Below are positions 44,469 through 54,666 of a DNA stretch of 64,000 nucleotides, piece after piece; position 1 is the stretch's first letter; every line of letters begins with the position of its first letter. Both the position numbers and the translations under genes were made by a program. The DNA is from [Zimmermannella] faecalis ATCC 13722 (GTDB lineage: Bacteria; Actinomycetota; Actinomycetes; Actinomycetales; Microbacteriaceae): positions 131,442 to 195,441 of the forward strand of contig NZ_KB907079.1 in NCBI RefSeq assembly GCF_000381765.1. Reading direction: 5' to 3'. The notes beneath the pieces are model-generated. The model worked only from the letters and a program-made list of their open reading frames with translations, was not told the DNA's origin and searched no databases.

Positions 44469-46124
44469 TTAGCGAACCGTGTCGCGGGTGAGCACCTTGT
44501 AGGCCGAGGTCGTGAGGAACGCCGGGTAGTCGTCGGTGAGCACGATCTCGGCGAGCAGCGCCGCCGCCTCGTCAAGCCGGTCGCCCTCGAACCGGTCGAG
44601 ATCCTCCCGCAGCACCCGCTCGATGCAGCCCTCGATACGGTGCCGCACCACGGGAATCCCGTCGTCCTGCGTCACAACGCCCTGGTGAATCCACTGCCAC
44701 AGCTGCGAGCGCGAAATCTCGGCCGTCGCCGCATCCTCCATAAGGCCGTAGATCGCCGCCGCACCGTTGCCGCGCAGCCAGCTCGCGATGTAGAGCATGG
44801 CGACGCGAATGTTCACCTTGAGGCCCTCCTCAACCGTGATCTCGCCGCCCTCCACCCGCAGGTCGAGCAGTTCGGCCGCCGTCACGTGCACGTCGGGCCG
44901 CTGCCGCGAGATCTGGTTCGGCGCGTCGCCGAGCACCTCGTCGAACTCGGCCATCGCGGTCGACACGAGGCCAGGATGCGCAACCCACGACCCGTCGAAG
45001 CCAGCGCCGGCCTCGCGTCGCTTATCGGCGGCGACCTTCTCGAGCGCGACCTCGGTCGCGGCCGGGTCGGCCTTGTTCGGGATGAACGCCGCCATGCCGC
45101 CGATCGCGAAGGCCCCGCGCTTGTGGCAGGTCTGCACGAGCAGGTCGGTGTACGCCTGCATAAACGGCTGCGTCATCGTGAGCTGGCCGCGGTTCGGTAG
45201 CACCCAGCGCTTCGAGCGGTCGCGGAACGTCTTGATGATGCTGAACAGGTAGTCCCAGCGGCCCGCGTTGAGGCCCGCGCAGTGGTCGCGCAGCTCGTAG
45301 AGAATCTCGTCCATCTCGAACGCCGCCGTGATCGTCTCGATCAGCACGGTCGCGCGAATCGAGCCGTGCGGCACGTCGACGAATCGCTCCGCGAACGTGA
45401 ACACGTCGTTCCACAGACGCGCCTCGCGGTGGTTCTCGAGCTTCGGCAGGTAGAAGTACGGCCCGCTGCCCGTTGCGAGCAGCCGCTTCGCGTTGTGGAA
45501 GAAGTAAAGCCCGAAGTCGACGAGCGACGCCGACACGACGCCGGCGCGACCCTGCGCATCCACGTAGCGAAGGTGGTTCTCGGTGAGGTGCCAGCCGCGC
45601 GGGCGGAACACGATCGTCGGCACCTCCTCGCCGAGGCGGTACTCCTTGCCGTTCTCGGCGACGAAGTCGATGCGGCGGCGAATCGCGTCGGCGAGGTTGA
45701 GCTGCCCGTTGATGACGTTGAACCAGGTCGGGCTCAGCGAGTCCTCGTGGTCGGCGAGCCACACCTTCGCGCCCGAGTTCATCGCGTTGATCGTCATCTT
45801 GCGGTCGGTCGGGCCCGTGATCTCGACGCGTCGGTCTTCGAGGCCCGGCGCCGTGCCGGCGACCTGCCACTGCGCATCCTCGCGAATGTGCCGCGTCTCG
45901 TCGAGAAAGTCGAGGTTCGCGCCCTCGGAGATCTCGCGGCGACGGCGGTCGCGAGCCGAGAGCAGCTCGCATCGGCGGTGGCCGAAACGGTCGTGCAGCT
46001 GGGCGAGGAACTCGAGCGCGCGGGGCGAGAGCACCTCGTCGAAGCGGGGATGCAGTTCGCCGCGCACCTCGATGCGGCCGGTCGTCTGCGTCGTGGTCGG
46101 GTCGGTGGTGAGGATCGTGGTCAT
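44469..46124 (-). CDS. aceB: Malate synthase A
   Basis: Condenses glyoxylate and acetyl-CoA to malate, completing the glyoxylate shunt. The 551-residue protein is of the malate synthase A type; the active-site stretches are NLADAIRRRIDF, VFRPRGWHL, LPKLENHREARLWND, and ATVLIETITAAFEMDEILYE, holding the catalytic Arg and metal-binding Glu. GAAGGAG lies six bases before the ATG at 46124. It follows aceA on the same strand after 90 bases that include a tandem duplication, so the pair is probably an acetate-inducible operon. Confidence 0.96.
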   Translation of the reverse strand: MTTILTTDPTTTQTTGRIEVRGELHPRFDEVLSPRALEFLAQLHDRFGHRRCELLSARDRRRREISEGANLDFLDETRHIREDAQWQVAGTAPGLEDRRVEITGPTDRKMTINAMNSGAKVWLADHEDSLSPTWFNVINGQLNLADAIRRRIDFVAENGKEYRLGEEVPTIVFRPRGWHLTENHLRYVDAQGRAGVVSASLVDFGLYFFHNAKRLLATGSGPYFYLPKLENHREARLWNDVFTFAERFVDVPHGSIRATVLIETITAAFEMDEILYELRDHCAGLNAGRWDYLFSIIKTFRDRSKRWVLPNRGQLTMTQPFMQAYTDLLVQTCHKRGAFAIGGMAAFIPNKADPAATEVALEKVAADKRREAGAGFDGSWVAHPGLVSTAMAEFDEVLGDAPNQISRQRPDVHVTAAELLDLRVEGGEITVEEGLKVNIRVAMLYIASWLRGNGAAAIYGLMEDAATAEISRSQLWQWIHQGVVTQDDGIPVVRHRIEGCIERVLREDLDRFEGDRLDEAAALLAEIVLTDDYPAFLTTSAYKVLTRDTVR

Positions 46125-46170
46125 GATGCGCTCCTTCGCGCTTATGCCGCGTGGCGGCGTCGTCAATGGG

Positions 46171-46232
46171 GCCGGGTGCCGGCCTAGCGGAACTGCATTG
46201 AGCCGGGTGCCGGCCTAGTGGAACTGCTCTGA
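46171..46232. repeat. 31-bp tandem duplication at the aceA stop
   Basis: Two 31-base units beginning GCCGGGTGCCGGCCTAG (46171 and 46202) match at 28 positions. The right unit includes the true end of aceA, and the left is a diverging copy in the aceA-aceB gap. Confidence 0.8.
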
Positions 46233-47546
46233 CTCGGTCGAGCCCACGAGCGCGAGCGTCTTCGAGTCGGGGTTGAGCGCGGTCGAGATGAGGTCGAAGT
46301 AGCCGGTGCCGACCTCGCGCTGGTGCTTCGTCGCCGTGTAGCCGTCGGCCTCCGACGCGAACTCCGCCTCCTGCAGTTCGACGTACGCCTCCATCTGCCG
46401 CGACTCGTAGCCGCGGGCAAGCTCGAACATCGAGTGGTTGAGCGCGTGGAACCCGGCGAGCGTGATGAACTGGAACGCGTATCCCATCGCCGAAAGCTCG
46501 CGCTGGAACCGGGCGATCTGGTCGTCGTCGAGGTGGCGACGCCAGTTGAAGCTCGGCGAGCAGTTGTACGCGAGCAGCTGGTTCGGATGCTCGGCGCGCA
46601 CGCGCTCGGCAACTGTGCGGGCGTGCTCGAGGTCGGGCACGGCGGTCTCGACCCAGAGCAGGTCGGCGTACTTCGCGTACTCGAGGCAGCGGGCGATGAC
46701 GGGCTCGATGCCGTTTTGCACCTCGTAGAAGCCCTCGGCCGTGCGCTCGCCCGTTACGAAGGGGCGGTCGCGCTCGTCGACGTCGCTCGTGAGCAGGGTG
46801 GCGGCGAGCGAGTCGGTGCGGGCGATGATGATCGTCGGCACCTCGGCGACGTCGGAGGCGAGGCGGGCCGCGTTCAGGGTGCGGATGTGCTGGCTCGTCG
46901 GCACGAGCACCTTGCCGCCCATGTGGCCGCACTTCTTCTCGCTCGCGAGCTGGTCTTCCCAGTGCACGCCCGCGGCGCCGGCCGCGATCATCTGGTGCAT
47001 GAGCTCATACGCGTTGAGCGGGCCGCCGAAGCCGGCCTCGGCGTCGGCGACGACGGGCGCGAACCAGTCGCGCTCGTTCGTGCCGGTCTCGCCGAACTCG
47101 ATCTGAGCGGCGCGCTGCAGCGCGTTGTTCACGCGGCGCACCACCTGCGGCACCGAGTTCGCCGGGTAGAGCGACTGGTCGGGGTAGGTCTCGCCCGAGA
47201 GGTTCGCGTCGGCGGCGACCTGCCAGCCCGAGAGGTACACGGCCTGCAGGCCGGCGCGCACCTGCTGCACGGCCTGGTTGCCGGTGAGGGCGCCGAGCGC
47301 GTAGGTCCACGCCGTCGGGTCGTCGTGGTTGCGCTGAATCTGGTTCCAGAGGCGGTCGGCGCCGCGGCGGGCGAACGTGTGCTCTTCGCGCACAGGGCCG
47401 CGCAGTCGAACGACGTCCTCGGCCGTGTAGCCGCGGGCGACGTCGTGCCAGCGCGGGTTCGACTCCCAGTCGAGGCGCAGGTCGTCGGCGGTCTGGGTCT
47501 GGTCACCCGGCAGCGGGTGGTTCGATGCGGCGTTGGTCGAGGTCAT
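46215..47546 (-). CDS. aceA: Isocitrate lyase
   Basis: Cleaves isocitrate to glyoxylate and succinate, the first step of the glyoxylate shunt. The 443-residue enzyme carries the signature [11 protein letters not shown] with the catalytic cysteine, WEDQLASE metal/acid motif, and NCSPSFNW. The length is that of the short bacterial form. AAGGA lies eight bases before the ATG at 47546. It is divergent from the ramB-type regulator, as ramB is close to icl in mycobacteria. Confidence 0.97.
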   Translation of the reverse strand: MTSTNAASNHPLPGDQTQTADDLRLDWESNPRWHDVARGYTAEDVVRLRGPVREEHTFARRGADRLWNQIQRNHDDPTAWTYALGALTGNQAVQQVRAGLQAVYLSGWQVAADANLSGETYPDQSLYPANSVPQVVRRVNNALQRAAQIEFGETGTNERDWFAPVVADAEAGFGGPLNAYELMHQMIAAGAAGVHWEDQLASEKKCGHMGGKVLVPTSQHIRTLNAARLASDVAEVPTIIIARTDSLAATLLTSDVDERDRPFVTGERTAEGFYEVQNGIEPVIARCLEYAKYADLLWVETAVPDLEHARTVAERVRAEHPNQLLAYNCSPSFNWRRHLDDDQIARFQRELSAMGYAFQFITLAGFHALNHSMFELARGYESRQMEAYVELQEAEFASEADGYTATKHQREVGTGYFDLISTALNPDSKTLALVGSTESEQFH

Positions 47547-47663
47547 CGCGTCGTCCTTCGTTCGGTGCCGAGCTTCGGTGCTGCGGCCTGTGCATCCAGC
47601 CTGCGGGTGGATGCGCCGGGTCGAGCCCGAATCCGAGGCGGAAGTTTCGCGGTTTTTCCGCTG

Positions 47664-47678
47664 GCGAGAATTTCTCGC
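47664..47678. promoter_or_regulatory. Candidate operator in the aceA-ramB divergent region
   Basis: GCGAGAA-T-TTCTCGC is a perfect 15-base inverted repeat midway between the divergent starts. GCGGAA and TTCCGC (about 47636 and 47655) form a second, looser pair next to it. Position suggests control of aceA and of the regulator itself. Confidence 0.45.
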
Positions 47679-47702
47679 GTTGCTGCGCGACAGAACCTCG
47701 GC

Positions 47703-47708
47703 CATGAT
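47703..47708 (+). promoter_or_regulatory. -10 box (CATGAT) for the RamB-like gene
   Basis: CATGAT lies six bases before the ATG at 47715, the same hexamer and spacing as at the GDPD gene. Confidence 0.5.
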
Positions 47709-47714
47709 TACGCC

Positions 47715-49178
47715 ATGGCTCCCGATGACGTGACCACCACGACCCGACCCGAGCGCTCAGCCGCGCCCGACCCGCTCGACCTTGGCAGGCGTATCCGTGC
47801 CCGCCGCGTCGAGCGCGGGATGTCGCTGCAGGAATTCGCCGACCGGCTCGGCAAGGCGCCCTCGCGCGTCTCGGTCATCGAGAACGGACAGCGCGACCTG
47901 CGCCTCGGTGAGCTGCAGCGCATCGCCGAGGCGCTCGGCACGACGCCCGAGGCGCTGTATCAGCGCGGCGAGCTGAGCGAACGGGATGCGCTCGAGGTCG
48001 AGTTTCTGCGGGCGCAGCGCACTCCGCTCTACGCGAGCCTCGGGCTGCCCGAGATTCCCGTGCGCAAGAGCCTCAGCGACGACGTCATGCGCACGCAGCT
48101 GAAGCTGCTCGGCGAGCTCACGCAGCTGCACTCGTCGCGGGCCGCGACGCCCGAGGTCGCCCGCCGCGCCAACCTCAAGCTGCGCGCCGAACAGCGCGAG
48201 CGCGGCAACTACTTCGCCGAGCTCGAGCACGAGGCGCAGGCGATTCTCTCGGCGATCGGCTACCGCGATGGGCCCGTGTCGATGGACACCGTAAAGCGCA
48301 TCGCCGGCCACCTCGGGTTCACGCTGCACGCCGTCGACGACCTGCCGCACACGACGAAGAGCATCACCGACAGCGAGCGGATGCGCGTGTACCTGCCCGC
48401 GAGCGGCGTGAACGAATCGCGCTCGGTCGTGCTGCAGGCGCTCGCCGCGTACGTGCTCGACAAGCGCGAGCCGGTCGACTATGGCGACCTGCTGCAGCAG
48501 CGCGTTGAAACGAACTACTTCGCGGGCGCGATTCTGCTGCCCGAGGTGTCGGCGGTGCCGCTGCTGCGCGCGGCGAAGCAGCGGCGCGACCTGTCGATCG
48601 AGGAGTTTCGCGGGCACTACGGCGTGACGTACGAGACGGCGGCGCACCGGTTCAGCAACCTCGCGACGCAGCACCTCGAAATTCCGGTGCATTTCCTCAA
48701 GGCGCACGCGTCGGGCACGCTGCTGAAGGCGTACGAGAACGACGCGGTGCAGTTTCCGACGGATGCGCTCGGCAACGTCGAGGGGCAGATCGTGTGCCGC
48801 TGGTGGAGCGCGCGCCAGGTGTTCACGACCGACGAGCGCATCGGCACGTACTCGCAGTACACCGACAAGCCGGCCGGCAGCTACTGGTGCACGTCACAGG
48901 TCGAGCCGGGCCCCGGCGGCGGGTATTCGATCAGCGTCGGCACGAAGTTTTCGGAGGCGAAGTGGTTCCGCGGCCGCGACACCGACGTGCGCCTGCGCTC
49001 TGACTGCCCCGACCCATCCTGCTGCCGCGAGCCCGACCCCGAGCTCGTCGAGCGCTGGGGCGATCACGCGTGGCCCTCGGCGCGGCTCAACTCGTCGCTG
49101 CTCGCCGCGATGCCCTCGGGTACGTTCACGGGCGTCGACCGTGTCGCGGTGCTCGAGTTCCTCCAGCGCCACCCCTAA
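47715..49178 (+). CDS. ramB: RamB-like XRE family regulator of acetate metabolism
   Basis: A 487-residue DNA-binding protein. The XRE helix-turn-helix (about 25-80) includes [27 protein letters not shown]. The middle is an ImmA/IrrE-like region whose HExxH is missing ([13 protein letters not shown]), and the C-terminal about 150 residues match the short-chain fatty-acid regulator domain (DUF2083) with a CPDPSCC cysteine cluster. In Corynebacterium and Mycobacterium RamB represses acetate/glyoxylate genes. Its position, divergent from aceA, makes aceA and aceB the likely targets. The start is likely leaderless. Confidence 0.88.
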   Translation: MAPDDVTTTTRPERSAAPDPLDLGRRIRARRVERGMSLQEFADRLGKAPSRVSVIENGQRDLRLGELQRIAEALGTTPEALYQRGELSERDALEVEFLRAQRTPLYASLGLPEIPVRKSLSDDVMRTQLKLLGELTQLHSSRAATPEVARRANLKLRAEQRERGNYFAELEHEAQAILSAIGYRDGPVSMDTVKRIAGHLGFTLHAVDDLPHTTKSITDSERMRVYLPASGVNESRSVVLQALAAYVLDKREPVDYGDLLQQRVETNYFAGAILLPEVSAVPLLRAAKQRRDLSIEEFRGHYGVTYETAAHRFSNLATQHLEIPVHFLKAHASGTLLKAYENDAVQFPTDALGNVEGQIVCRWWSARQVFTTDERIGTYSQYTDKPAGSYWCTSQVEPGPGGGYSISVGTKFSEAKWFRGRDTDVRLRSDCPDPSCCREPDPELVERWGDHAWPSARLNSSLLAAMPSGTFTGVDRVAVLEFLQRHP

Positions 49179-49197
49179 CCCCACCGCCGCCAAAAAA

Positions 49198-49267
49198 CCC
49201 CAGTTGAGTGGTCGATTTTTGCTGTTTTGAAGCTTCAAAACAGCAAAAATCGACCACTCAACTGGGG
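49198..49267. repeat. 64-bp palindrome, family B, copy 3 (perfect, 70 bp with flanks)
   Basis: The 64-base core 49201-49264, starting CAGTTGAGTGGTCGATTT, is perfectly self-complementary, and CCC/GGG flanks extend it to 70 bases. It lies between the convergent ramB and ABC ATPase stops. Confidence 0.95.
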
Positions 49268-49297
49268 GGGGTAGAGGGGGGATGCGCGGGCCGGCGG

Positions 49298-51058
49298 CTA
49301 GGCTCCGAACTCGAAGTTCGCGCCCGGGATCGCCGCGAGCAGCTGCTGCGTGTACTCCTCGCGCGGGTTGTCGAACAGCGCATCGGTCGTGCCCCGCTCG
49401 ACAATCTCGCCCTTGCGCATCACGCAGACGTTGTCGGCGACAAGTCGCACCACCGCGAGGTCGTGCGTGATGAACATGTACGTCAGGCCGAGGTCGGTCT
49501 GCAGCTGCGTAAGCAACTGCAGAATCTGCCCCTGCACGAGCACGTCGAGCGCCGAAACGGCCTCGTCAAGCACGAGCACCTCGGGCTTCAGCGCGAGGGC
49601 ACGCGCGACGGCAACACGCTGCCGCTGGCCGCCCGAGAGCTCACTCGGGTAGCGGTCACGCAGGCCCTTCGGCAGCGCCACCTGGTCGAGCAGCTCCTCG
49701 ACCCGCTTGCGGCGCTCGGCCGGCGTGCCGACGCCGTGAATCTGCATCGGCTCGGCGATCGTGTTGCCCACCGAGTACTGCGGGTCAAGGGTGCCGTACG
49801 GGTCCTGGAACACCGGCTGCACCCGGCGACGGAACGCGAGCAGCTCCCGCTTGCCGAGGCCCGCAAGTTCGACGCCGTCGAACTTGATGCTGCCGCTCGT
49901 CGCCGGCTCGAGCTGCAGGAACAGCTTCGCGAGCGTCGACTTGCCCGAGCCCGATTCCCCCACGATCGCGGTCGTCGTGCCGCGCTCAATCTGCACGCTC
50001 ACGTCGTTGACCGCGACGACCTCCTTCTTCTGGAAGCCGCGGGTGCGCAGGCGGTACACCTTGCGCGCGTCGGTGATGTTGATCAGCGCTTCGCTGTGCG
50101 CGGGCGTCTCATCGGCGACCTCCTCGCGCTCCTGGGCGTGCTCGAGCATCTGCTGCTCGATCGCGCCCGTGAGCTCGGTCGGAAGGTCGTTGTCTTGCCG
50201 CAGCACCTCGAGTCGCTTGGATGCGAGGCTCGGGGCAGCGCCCACGAGGCGCTTCGTGTACGGATGCTGCGGGTCGGTGAGAATCTCGCGCGACGGCCCC
50301 GATTCGACGACCTTGCCGCGGTACATGACGACGAGGTGCTCGGCACGGTCGGCGGCGAGGCCAAGGTCGTGCGTGATGAAGAGCACCGACGTGCCGTACT
50401 GGCTCGTGAGCGTCTCGAGGTGGTCGAGAATCTGCCGCTGCACCGTCACGTCGAGGGCCGAGGTCGGCTCATCGGCGATGAGCAGCTTGGGCCGCGCCGA
50501 CATGCCGATACCGATCAGCGCGCGCTGGCGCATCCCGCCCGAGAACTCGTGCGGGTACTGGCGCAGACGGCTGCTCGCGTCGGGCAGGCCCGCCTCGGTG
50601 AGCACCTCGATCGCGCGCTTGCGGATCGCCCGCGTGCCGGTCGCGACGTTGTTGAACTTGATCGCCTCTTCGACCTGGAAGCCGATCGACCACACGGGGT
50701 TGAGGTTCGACATCGGGTCTTGCGGCACGTAGCCGATGCGCTCGCCGCGGATCTTCGTGAGCTCGGAGGCCGGGAGCTTCGAGAGGTCGCGACCCTCGAA
50801 GAGGATCTCGCCACCCGTCACGTGGCCCGAGCCGGGCAGGAGGTCAATGATCGCCTGCGCGGTCGTCGACTTGCCCGAGCCCGACTCGCCGACGATCGCG
50901 ACCGACTGGCCGGGATAAATCGTGAGGTCGATGCCGCGCACGGCGGGCACCGAGCCCTCCTTCGTCTCGAAGTTCACTTCGAGATTCCGGATGTCGAGCA
51001 GCGGCTGTGCCGAGGTCGCGGTCGACGCCTCGGCGGCGGGGTTCGTTGTGGTGGTCAT
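49298..51058 (-). CDS. Dipeptide/oligopeptide ABC transporter, fused DppD-DppF ATPase
   Basis: A 586-residue protein containing two complete ATPases in tandem. The first has Walker A GESGSGKST at 57-65, signature FSGGMRQRAL and Walker B LLIADEPTSALD. The second has Walker A near residue 364, signature LSGGQRQRVAVARAL and VLVLDEAVSALD. The linker carries the oligopeptide-family C-terminal motif HPYTKRLVGAAPSL. It energises the importer formed with the two permeases and the binding protein upstream on the same strand; it overlaps the second permease by four bases. Confidence 0.94.
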   Translation of the reverse strand: MTTTTNPAAEASTATSAQPLLDIRNLEVNFETKEGSVPAVRGIDLTIYPGQSVAIVGESGSGKSTTAQAIIDLLPGSGHVTGGEILFEGRDLSKLPASELTKIRGERIGYVPQDPMSNLNPVWSIGFQVEEAIKFNNVATGTRAIRKRAIEVLTEAGLPDASSRLRQYPHEFSGGMRQRALIGIGMSARPKLLIADEPTSALDVTVQRQILDHLETLTSQYGTSVLFITHDLGLAADRAEHLVVMYRGKVVESGPSREILTDPQHPYTKRLVGAAPSLASKRLEVLRQDNDLPTELTGAIEQQMLEHAQEREEVADETPAHSEALINITDARKVYRLRTRGFQKKEVVAVNDVSVQIERGTTTAIVGESGSGKSTLAKLFLQLEPATSGSIKFDGVELAGLGKRELLAFRRRVQPVFQDPYGTLDPQYSVGNTIAEPMQIHGVGTPAERRKRVEELLDQVALPKGLRDRYPSELSGGQRQRVAVARALALKPEVLVLDEAVSALDVLVQGQILQLLTQLQTDLGLTYMFITHDLAVVRLVADNVCVMRKGEIVERGTTDALFDNPREEYTQQLLAAIPGANFEFGA

Positions 51059-52005
51059 CGGCGAGCACGCTCCTTCGGGTCGAGCGCGTCGGTGACCACG
51101 TCACCGAGCATGAGGAACGAGAGCACCGTGATCGACAGCGCTCCCGCGGGGAACACGAGCACGAGCGGGTTCGTCGCGAGCGACGTGCGCGCCTGCGAGA
51201 TGTCGTTGCCCCACGACATCGTGCTCGGTGGCAGGCCGATGCCGAGGAACGACAGCGTCGACTCGGCCACGATGTACGTGCCGAGCGAGACGGTCGCGAC
51301 CGCGATGACCGGGGCGATCGCGTTCGGCAGCACGTGGCGCAGCAGGATGCGGAACCGCGAGAGCCCGAGGGCGATCGAGGCGGTCACGTAGTCGGCCTGT
51401 TTCGCGGTCATGACCGCGCCGCGCATGATGCGGGCGATCTGTGGCCAGGCGAACAGCGCGATCACGAGGGCGACGAGCAGCGGCGTGCGGTTGTCGACGG
51501 TCGACATGATGACGATCGAGCCGAGCACGATCGGAATCGCGAAGAAGATGTCGCCGATTCGCGACACGACGCTGTCGAGCCAGCCGCCGTAGTAGCCGGC
51601 GAGCGAGCCGATGATGACGCCGGCGATGACGACGATGATCGTCGCGAGGAAGCCGACCATCACCGAGGCCTGCGCGCCGTAGAGCACGCGGGCGAACACG
51701 TCGCAGCCCTGGCGGGTGAAGCCGAACGGGTGCCCCGAGACGGGCGCGCCGTCGCTGTTCGCGAGCAGGCACCCCTGGTTGGGCGATTCGTTCGTGAACA
51801 CGCCTGGTGCGACCGAGACGAAGAGGATGAACAGAATCAGCACCGACGAAACCCAGAACATCGGGCGGCTGCGCATCGACTTCCAGGCGTCGCCCCAGGT
51901 GGTGCGGGGCTTGTCGCTCGTTTTGACCGCGTCGATCGCCTGCAGCGGGGCGTCCTCGAGCGGTGCGACAAAGCGTTGCTGCTTGGGAAGCGAGTTACTT
52001 GGCAT
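51055..52005 (-). CDS. Peptide ABC transporter permease, DppC type
   Basis: A 316-residue permease. A cytosolic N-terminus precedes six membrane segments. GGWLDSVVSRIGDIFFAIP and the EAA loop (GLSRFRILLRHVLPNAIAPV) identify the DppC/OppC family. The ATG at 52005 has AAGGA six bases upstream and overlaps the end of the DppB gene by 11 bases. Confidence 0.93.
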   Translation of the reverse strand: MPSNSLPKQQRFVAPLEDAPLQAIDAVKTSDKPRTTWGDAWKSMRSRPMFWVSSVLILFILFVSVAPGVFTNESPNQGCLLANSDGAPVSGHPFGFTRQGCDVFARVLYGAQASVMVGFLATIIVVIAGVIIGSLAGYYGGWLDSVVSRIGDIFFAIPIVLGSIVIMSTVDNRTPLLVALVIALFAWPQIARIMRGAVMTAKQADYVTASIALGLSRFRILLRHVLPNAIAPVIAVATVSLGTYIVAESTLSFLGIGLPPSTMSWGNDISQARTSLATNPLVLVFPAGALSITVLSFLMLGDVVTDALDPKERARR

Positions 52006-52924
52006 AGCGGATCCTTGGGTCAAGCCACGCGTAGAGCAGATCGACGAGCAGGTTCGCGAACATGTAGATCAACACCATGATCGCGACGAATGAGACCACG
52101 GTTGGCCCCTCGCCGATCGTGACCGCGCGGAACACGGTGCCACCGACACCGTTGATGTTGAAGATGCCCTCGGTGACGATCGCGCCGACCATGAGCGAGC
52201 CGAGGTCGATGCCGAGGAACGTGACGACGGGCACGAGCGAGTTGCGCATCACGTGCACCGTGATGACGCGACGCCGCGGCAGGCCCTTCGCCTTCGCGGT
52301 GCGCACGAAGTCGGCCGACATGTTTTCGGCAACGGATGCGCGGGTCAGTCGAACGATGTACGCGAACGACGTGCTCGCGAGCACGATCGCGGGGAGGATG
52401 AGTTCGCTCCAGGGCGCCTCGGAGCTCACGGTCGTGCGGGCCCAGCCGAGGTGCACGCCGAAGATGAGCTGCAGCACATAACCGATCACGAAGGTCGGTA
52501 CAGAAATGAGCAGCAGGCTCACCACGAGGGCGCTCGCGTCGAAGAGCTTGCCCTTGCGAAGGCCAGCGACGAGGCCGATCGTGATGCCGGCGATCGCCTC
52601 CATGGCGAGGGCGAGCATCGCGAGTCGCGCGGTGATCGGGAAGGCGTTCGCCATGACCTCGGTGACCGGGCGGCCCGAGAAGGTCGTGCCCCAGTCGCCG
52701 ACGACGAGGCCGGAAATGTAGTGGAAGTACTGGACGATGAACGGGTCATCGAGGTGATATTGCGCGCGGATCGCGTCGATCGCGGCTTGCGAGGGCTGTC
52801 GGTCGCCGAACAGCGCTGCGATGGGGTCGCCAGGCAGCAAGAAAACGAGGCTGTAGATGAGGAAGGTTGCCCCAAAAAACACCGGAATCAGCTGCAACAG
52901 GCGCCGGCCGAGATACCAAAGCAT
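51995..52924 (-). CDS. Peptide ABC transporter permease, DppB type
   Basis: A 309-residue permease starting LWYLGRRLLQLIPVFFGATF, with six membrane segments and the EAA loop AKAKGLPRRRVITVHVMRNSL, typical of DppB/OppB. It is separated from the binding-protein gene by a 122-base gap with a long hairpin, and overlaps dppC. Confidence 0.93.
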   Translation of the reverse strand: MLWYLGRRLLQLIPVFFGATFLIYSLVFLLPGDPIAALFGDRQPSQAAIDAIRAQYHLDDPFIVQYFHYISGLVVGDWGTTFSGRPVTEVMANAFPITARLAMLALAMEAIAGITIGLVAGLRKGKLFDASALVVSLLLISVPTFVIGYVLQLIFGVHLGWARTTVSSEAPWSELILPAIVLASTSFAYIVRLTRASVAENMSADFVRTAKAKGLPRRRVITVHVMRNSLVPVVTFLGIDLGSLMVGAIVTEGIFNINGVGGTVFRAVTIGEGPTVVSFVAIMVLIYMFANLLVDLLYAWLDPRIRYAK

Positions 52925-52994
52925 CGGCTACTCCTTATGACAGGTCCTGCGCGCGGGGCAGGGTCGCCACCCCGCACACATGGGTGAGCCCCGC

Positions 52995-53028
52995 GTTCGG
53001 CGCCGAGCGAGCTCGCTCGGCGCCGAAC
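52995..53028 (-). terminator. Intercistronic hairpin between binding protein and permease genes
   Basis: A perfect 34-base palindrome (GTTCGGCGCCGAGCGAG and its complement) without a U tract. Such structures commonly protect the binding-protein mRNA or cut downstream transcription, giving more binding protein than permease. Confidence 0.65.
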
Positions 53029-53046
53029 CGGGGTGCGGATGAGTGG

Positions 53047-54666
53047 CTACGCCTTGGTGATCTGGTCGTAGATCGGCACGGAGTCCCAACCGAACACGAC
53101 GTTGTCGACCGTGTCGGCCCAGACGCCGACCGCGTTCGAGTACCAGAGCGGGATCGAGGGGAGGTCCTCGAAGAGGATTTCCTGCGCCTCAGCGTAGAGC
53201 TTCGTCGCCTCTTCAACCGAGGGAGCCTGCGCGGCCTCGGCGATCTTCGCGTCGAAGGCCTCGCTGTCGTACTGCTCGTAGTTCGAGGCGGCGTTCGACT
53301 GGTACTGGCCCGAGAGGAAGTTACCCTGCGACGGGTAGTCGCCCTGCCAGCCGGCGCGGGTGGCACCGGTCAGCGTCGCGTTGGCGCGGTCTTCAAGCGC
53401 CGCGGCGAAGGTCGGGTACGACTTGCCCTCTGCCTGGATGCCGAGGGTGTTCGAGATGTTGTTCGCGACCGCGTCGACCCAGGCCTGGTGGCCACCGTCG
53501 GCGTTGTACGAAATCGTGAACGTGTCGTCGTACGGCGAGATGGCGTCGGCCTCGGCCCAGAGTTCCTGTGCCTTCTCGGGGTCGTACTCGAGCACCTCGC
53601 TGCCGGGCAGGCTGTCGCTCCAGCCCTCAACGACGGGCGAGGTGAAGTCGCTCGCCGGGGTGCGGGTGCCCTGGAAGATCGTGTCGGTGATCTCCTGGCG
53701 GTTGATCGACAGCGAGATGGCCTCGCGGCGGAGCTTGCCCTCTTCGTCGTCACCGAAGTGCTCGAGGTAGAAGGGGATGTTGAAGCCCTGGTAGATCGCC
53801 GCGGCCTGGTTCACGTTGCGGTCGGGGAAGTCGGTCTCGTAGGTGCCGAACGCCGTGTCGGGCACCGCGTCGAGCACGTCGAGGTTGCCGCTCTGAACGT
53901 CGGCGTAGGCCGCGTCGAGGCCGGTGTAGAAGATGAACTCGATGCCACCGTTGACCGGCGTGCGGTTGCCCTCGTAGTCGGGGTTCGTCACGAGGGTGAT
54001 GCCCTCGTCGTGACGCCAGGCGTCCTCGCTCTCGAGCATGTAGGGGCCGTTGCCGATCGGGCTCTCGCCGAACGCATCCATGTCTTCGAACGCGACCGAG
54101 GGCAGCGGCATGTAGGCCGTGTAGCCGAGTCGCATCGGGAAGTCGGCCTCGGGCGTGTTCAGGGTCACGGTGAAGGTCGTGTCGTCGACCACCTCGAGGC
54201 CCTCGGGCGCCGTGCTGCCGTCTTCGCTGACACCCTTGAAGTTGCCGTACCAGTACGCACCGTTCGGGTCCTGGGCCGCGTGGGTCCAGGTGTCGACGAA
54301 CGTCTGCGCGGTGATTTCCTCACCGTTCGTGAACGTTGCGCCACCTTTGAGCGTGATCGTCCAGGTGATGTTGTCGTCGCTCTCGAGCGACTCGGCAAGC
54401 TCGTTCTCGACCTCGCCGTCGGCCGAGTAGCTGACAAGACCCGCGTACATTGCGGTGAGAATCTTGCCGCCACCGGTCTCGGTGGTCGCGTAGGTGATCA
54501 GGGGGTTCTGGGGCTCGCTGCCGTTCGTGGTGACGATGGCGGCCGAGTCACCGGAGCCACCAGTGGCACCAGTCTCACCGCCGCCACCGGCGCAACCCGC
54601 GAGCAGCAGCATCCCCGAAGCGGCGATGGCAATCGACCCGCGAAGGAGTCGTGGTCGTCTCGACAT
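53047..54666 (-). CDS. Peptide ABC transporter substrate-binding lipoprotein
   Basis: A 539-residue extracellular binding protein of SBP family 5. The signal peptide ends in LLAGC with lipidated Cys25 and a Gly-rich linker. The mature domain carries VTLKGGATFTNGEEITAQTF-like and NQAAAIYQGFNIPFYLEHFG-like family sequence. It is the first gene of the operon dppA-dppB-dppC-dppDF by gene order. The ligand is probably oligopeptides. GAGGAA precedes the ATG. Confidence 0.93.
   Translation of the reverse strand: MSRRPRLLRGSIAIAASGMLLLAGCAGGGGETGATGGSGDSAAIVTTNGSEPQNPLITYATTETGGGKILTAMYAGLVSYSADGEVENELAESLESDDNITWTITLKGGATFTNGEEITAQTFVDTWTHAAQDPNGAYWYGNFKGVSEDGSTAPEGLEVVDDTTFTVTLNTPEADFPMRLGYTAYMPLPSVAFEDMDAFGESPIGNGPYMLESEDAWRHDEGITLVTNPDYEGNRTPVNGGIEFIFYTGLDAAYADVQSGNLDVLDAVPDTAFGTYETDFPDRNVNQAAAIYQGFNIPFYLEHFGDDEEGKLRREAISLSINRQEITDTIFQGTRTPASDFTSPVVEGWSDSLPGSEVLEYDPEKAQELWAEADAISPYDDTFTISYNADGGHQAWVDAVANNISNTLGIQAEGKSYPTFAAALEDRANATLTGATRAGWQGDYPSQGNFLSGQYQSNAASNYEQYDSEAFDAKIAEAAQAPSVEEATKLYAEAQEILFEDLPSIPLWYSNAVGVWADTVDNVVFGWDSVPIYDQITKA

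Noticed and set aside
49201-49264. Family B palindromes as ordinary intrinsic terminators
   Set aside because: Arms of 32 bases are far longer than needed, there is no consistent T tract, and one copy lies upstream of a gene. A termination side effect is still possible.
49301-50000. Antisense ORFs opposite the peptide transporter ATPase
   Set aside because: The coding frame with two sets of Walker motifs lies on the minus strand; the opposite frames show no conserved sequence.
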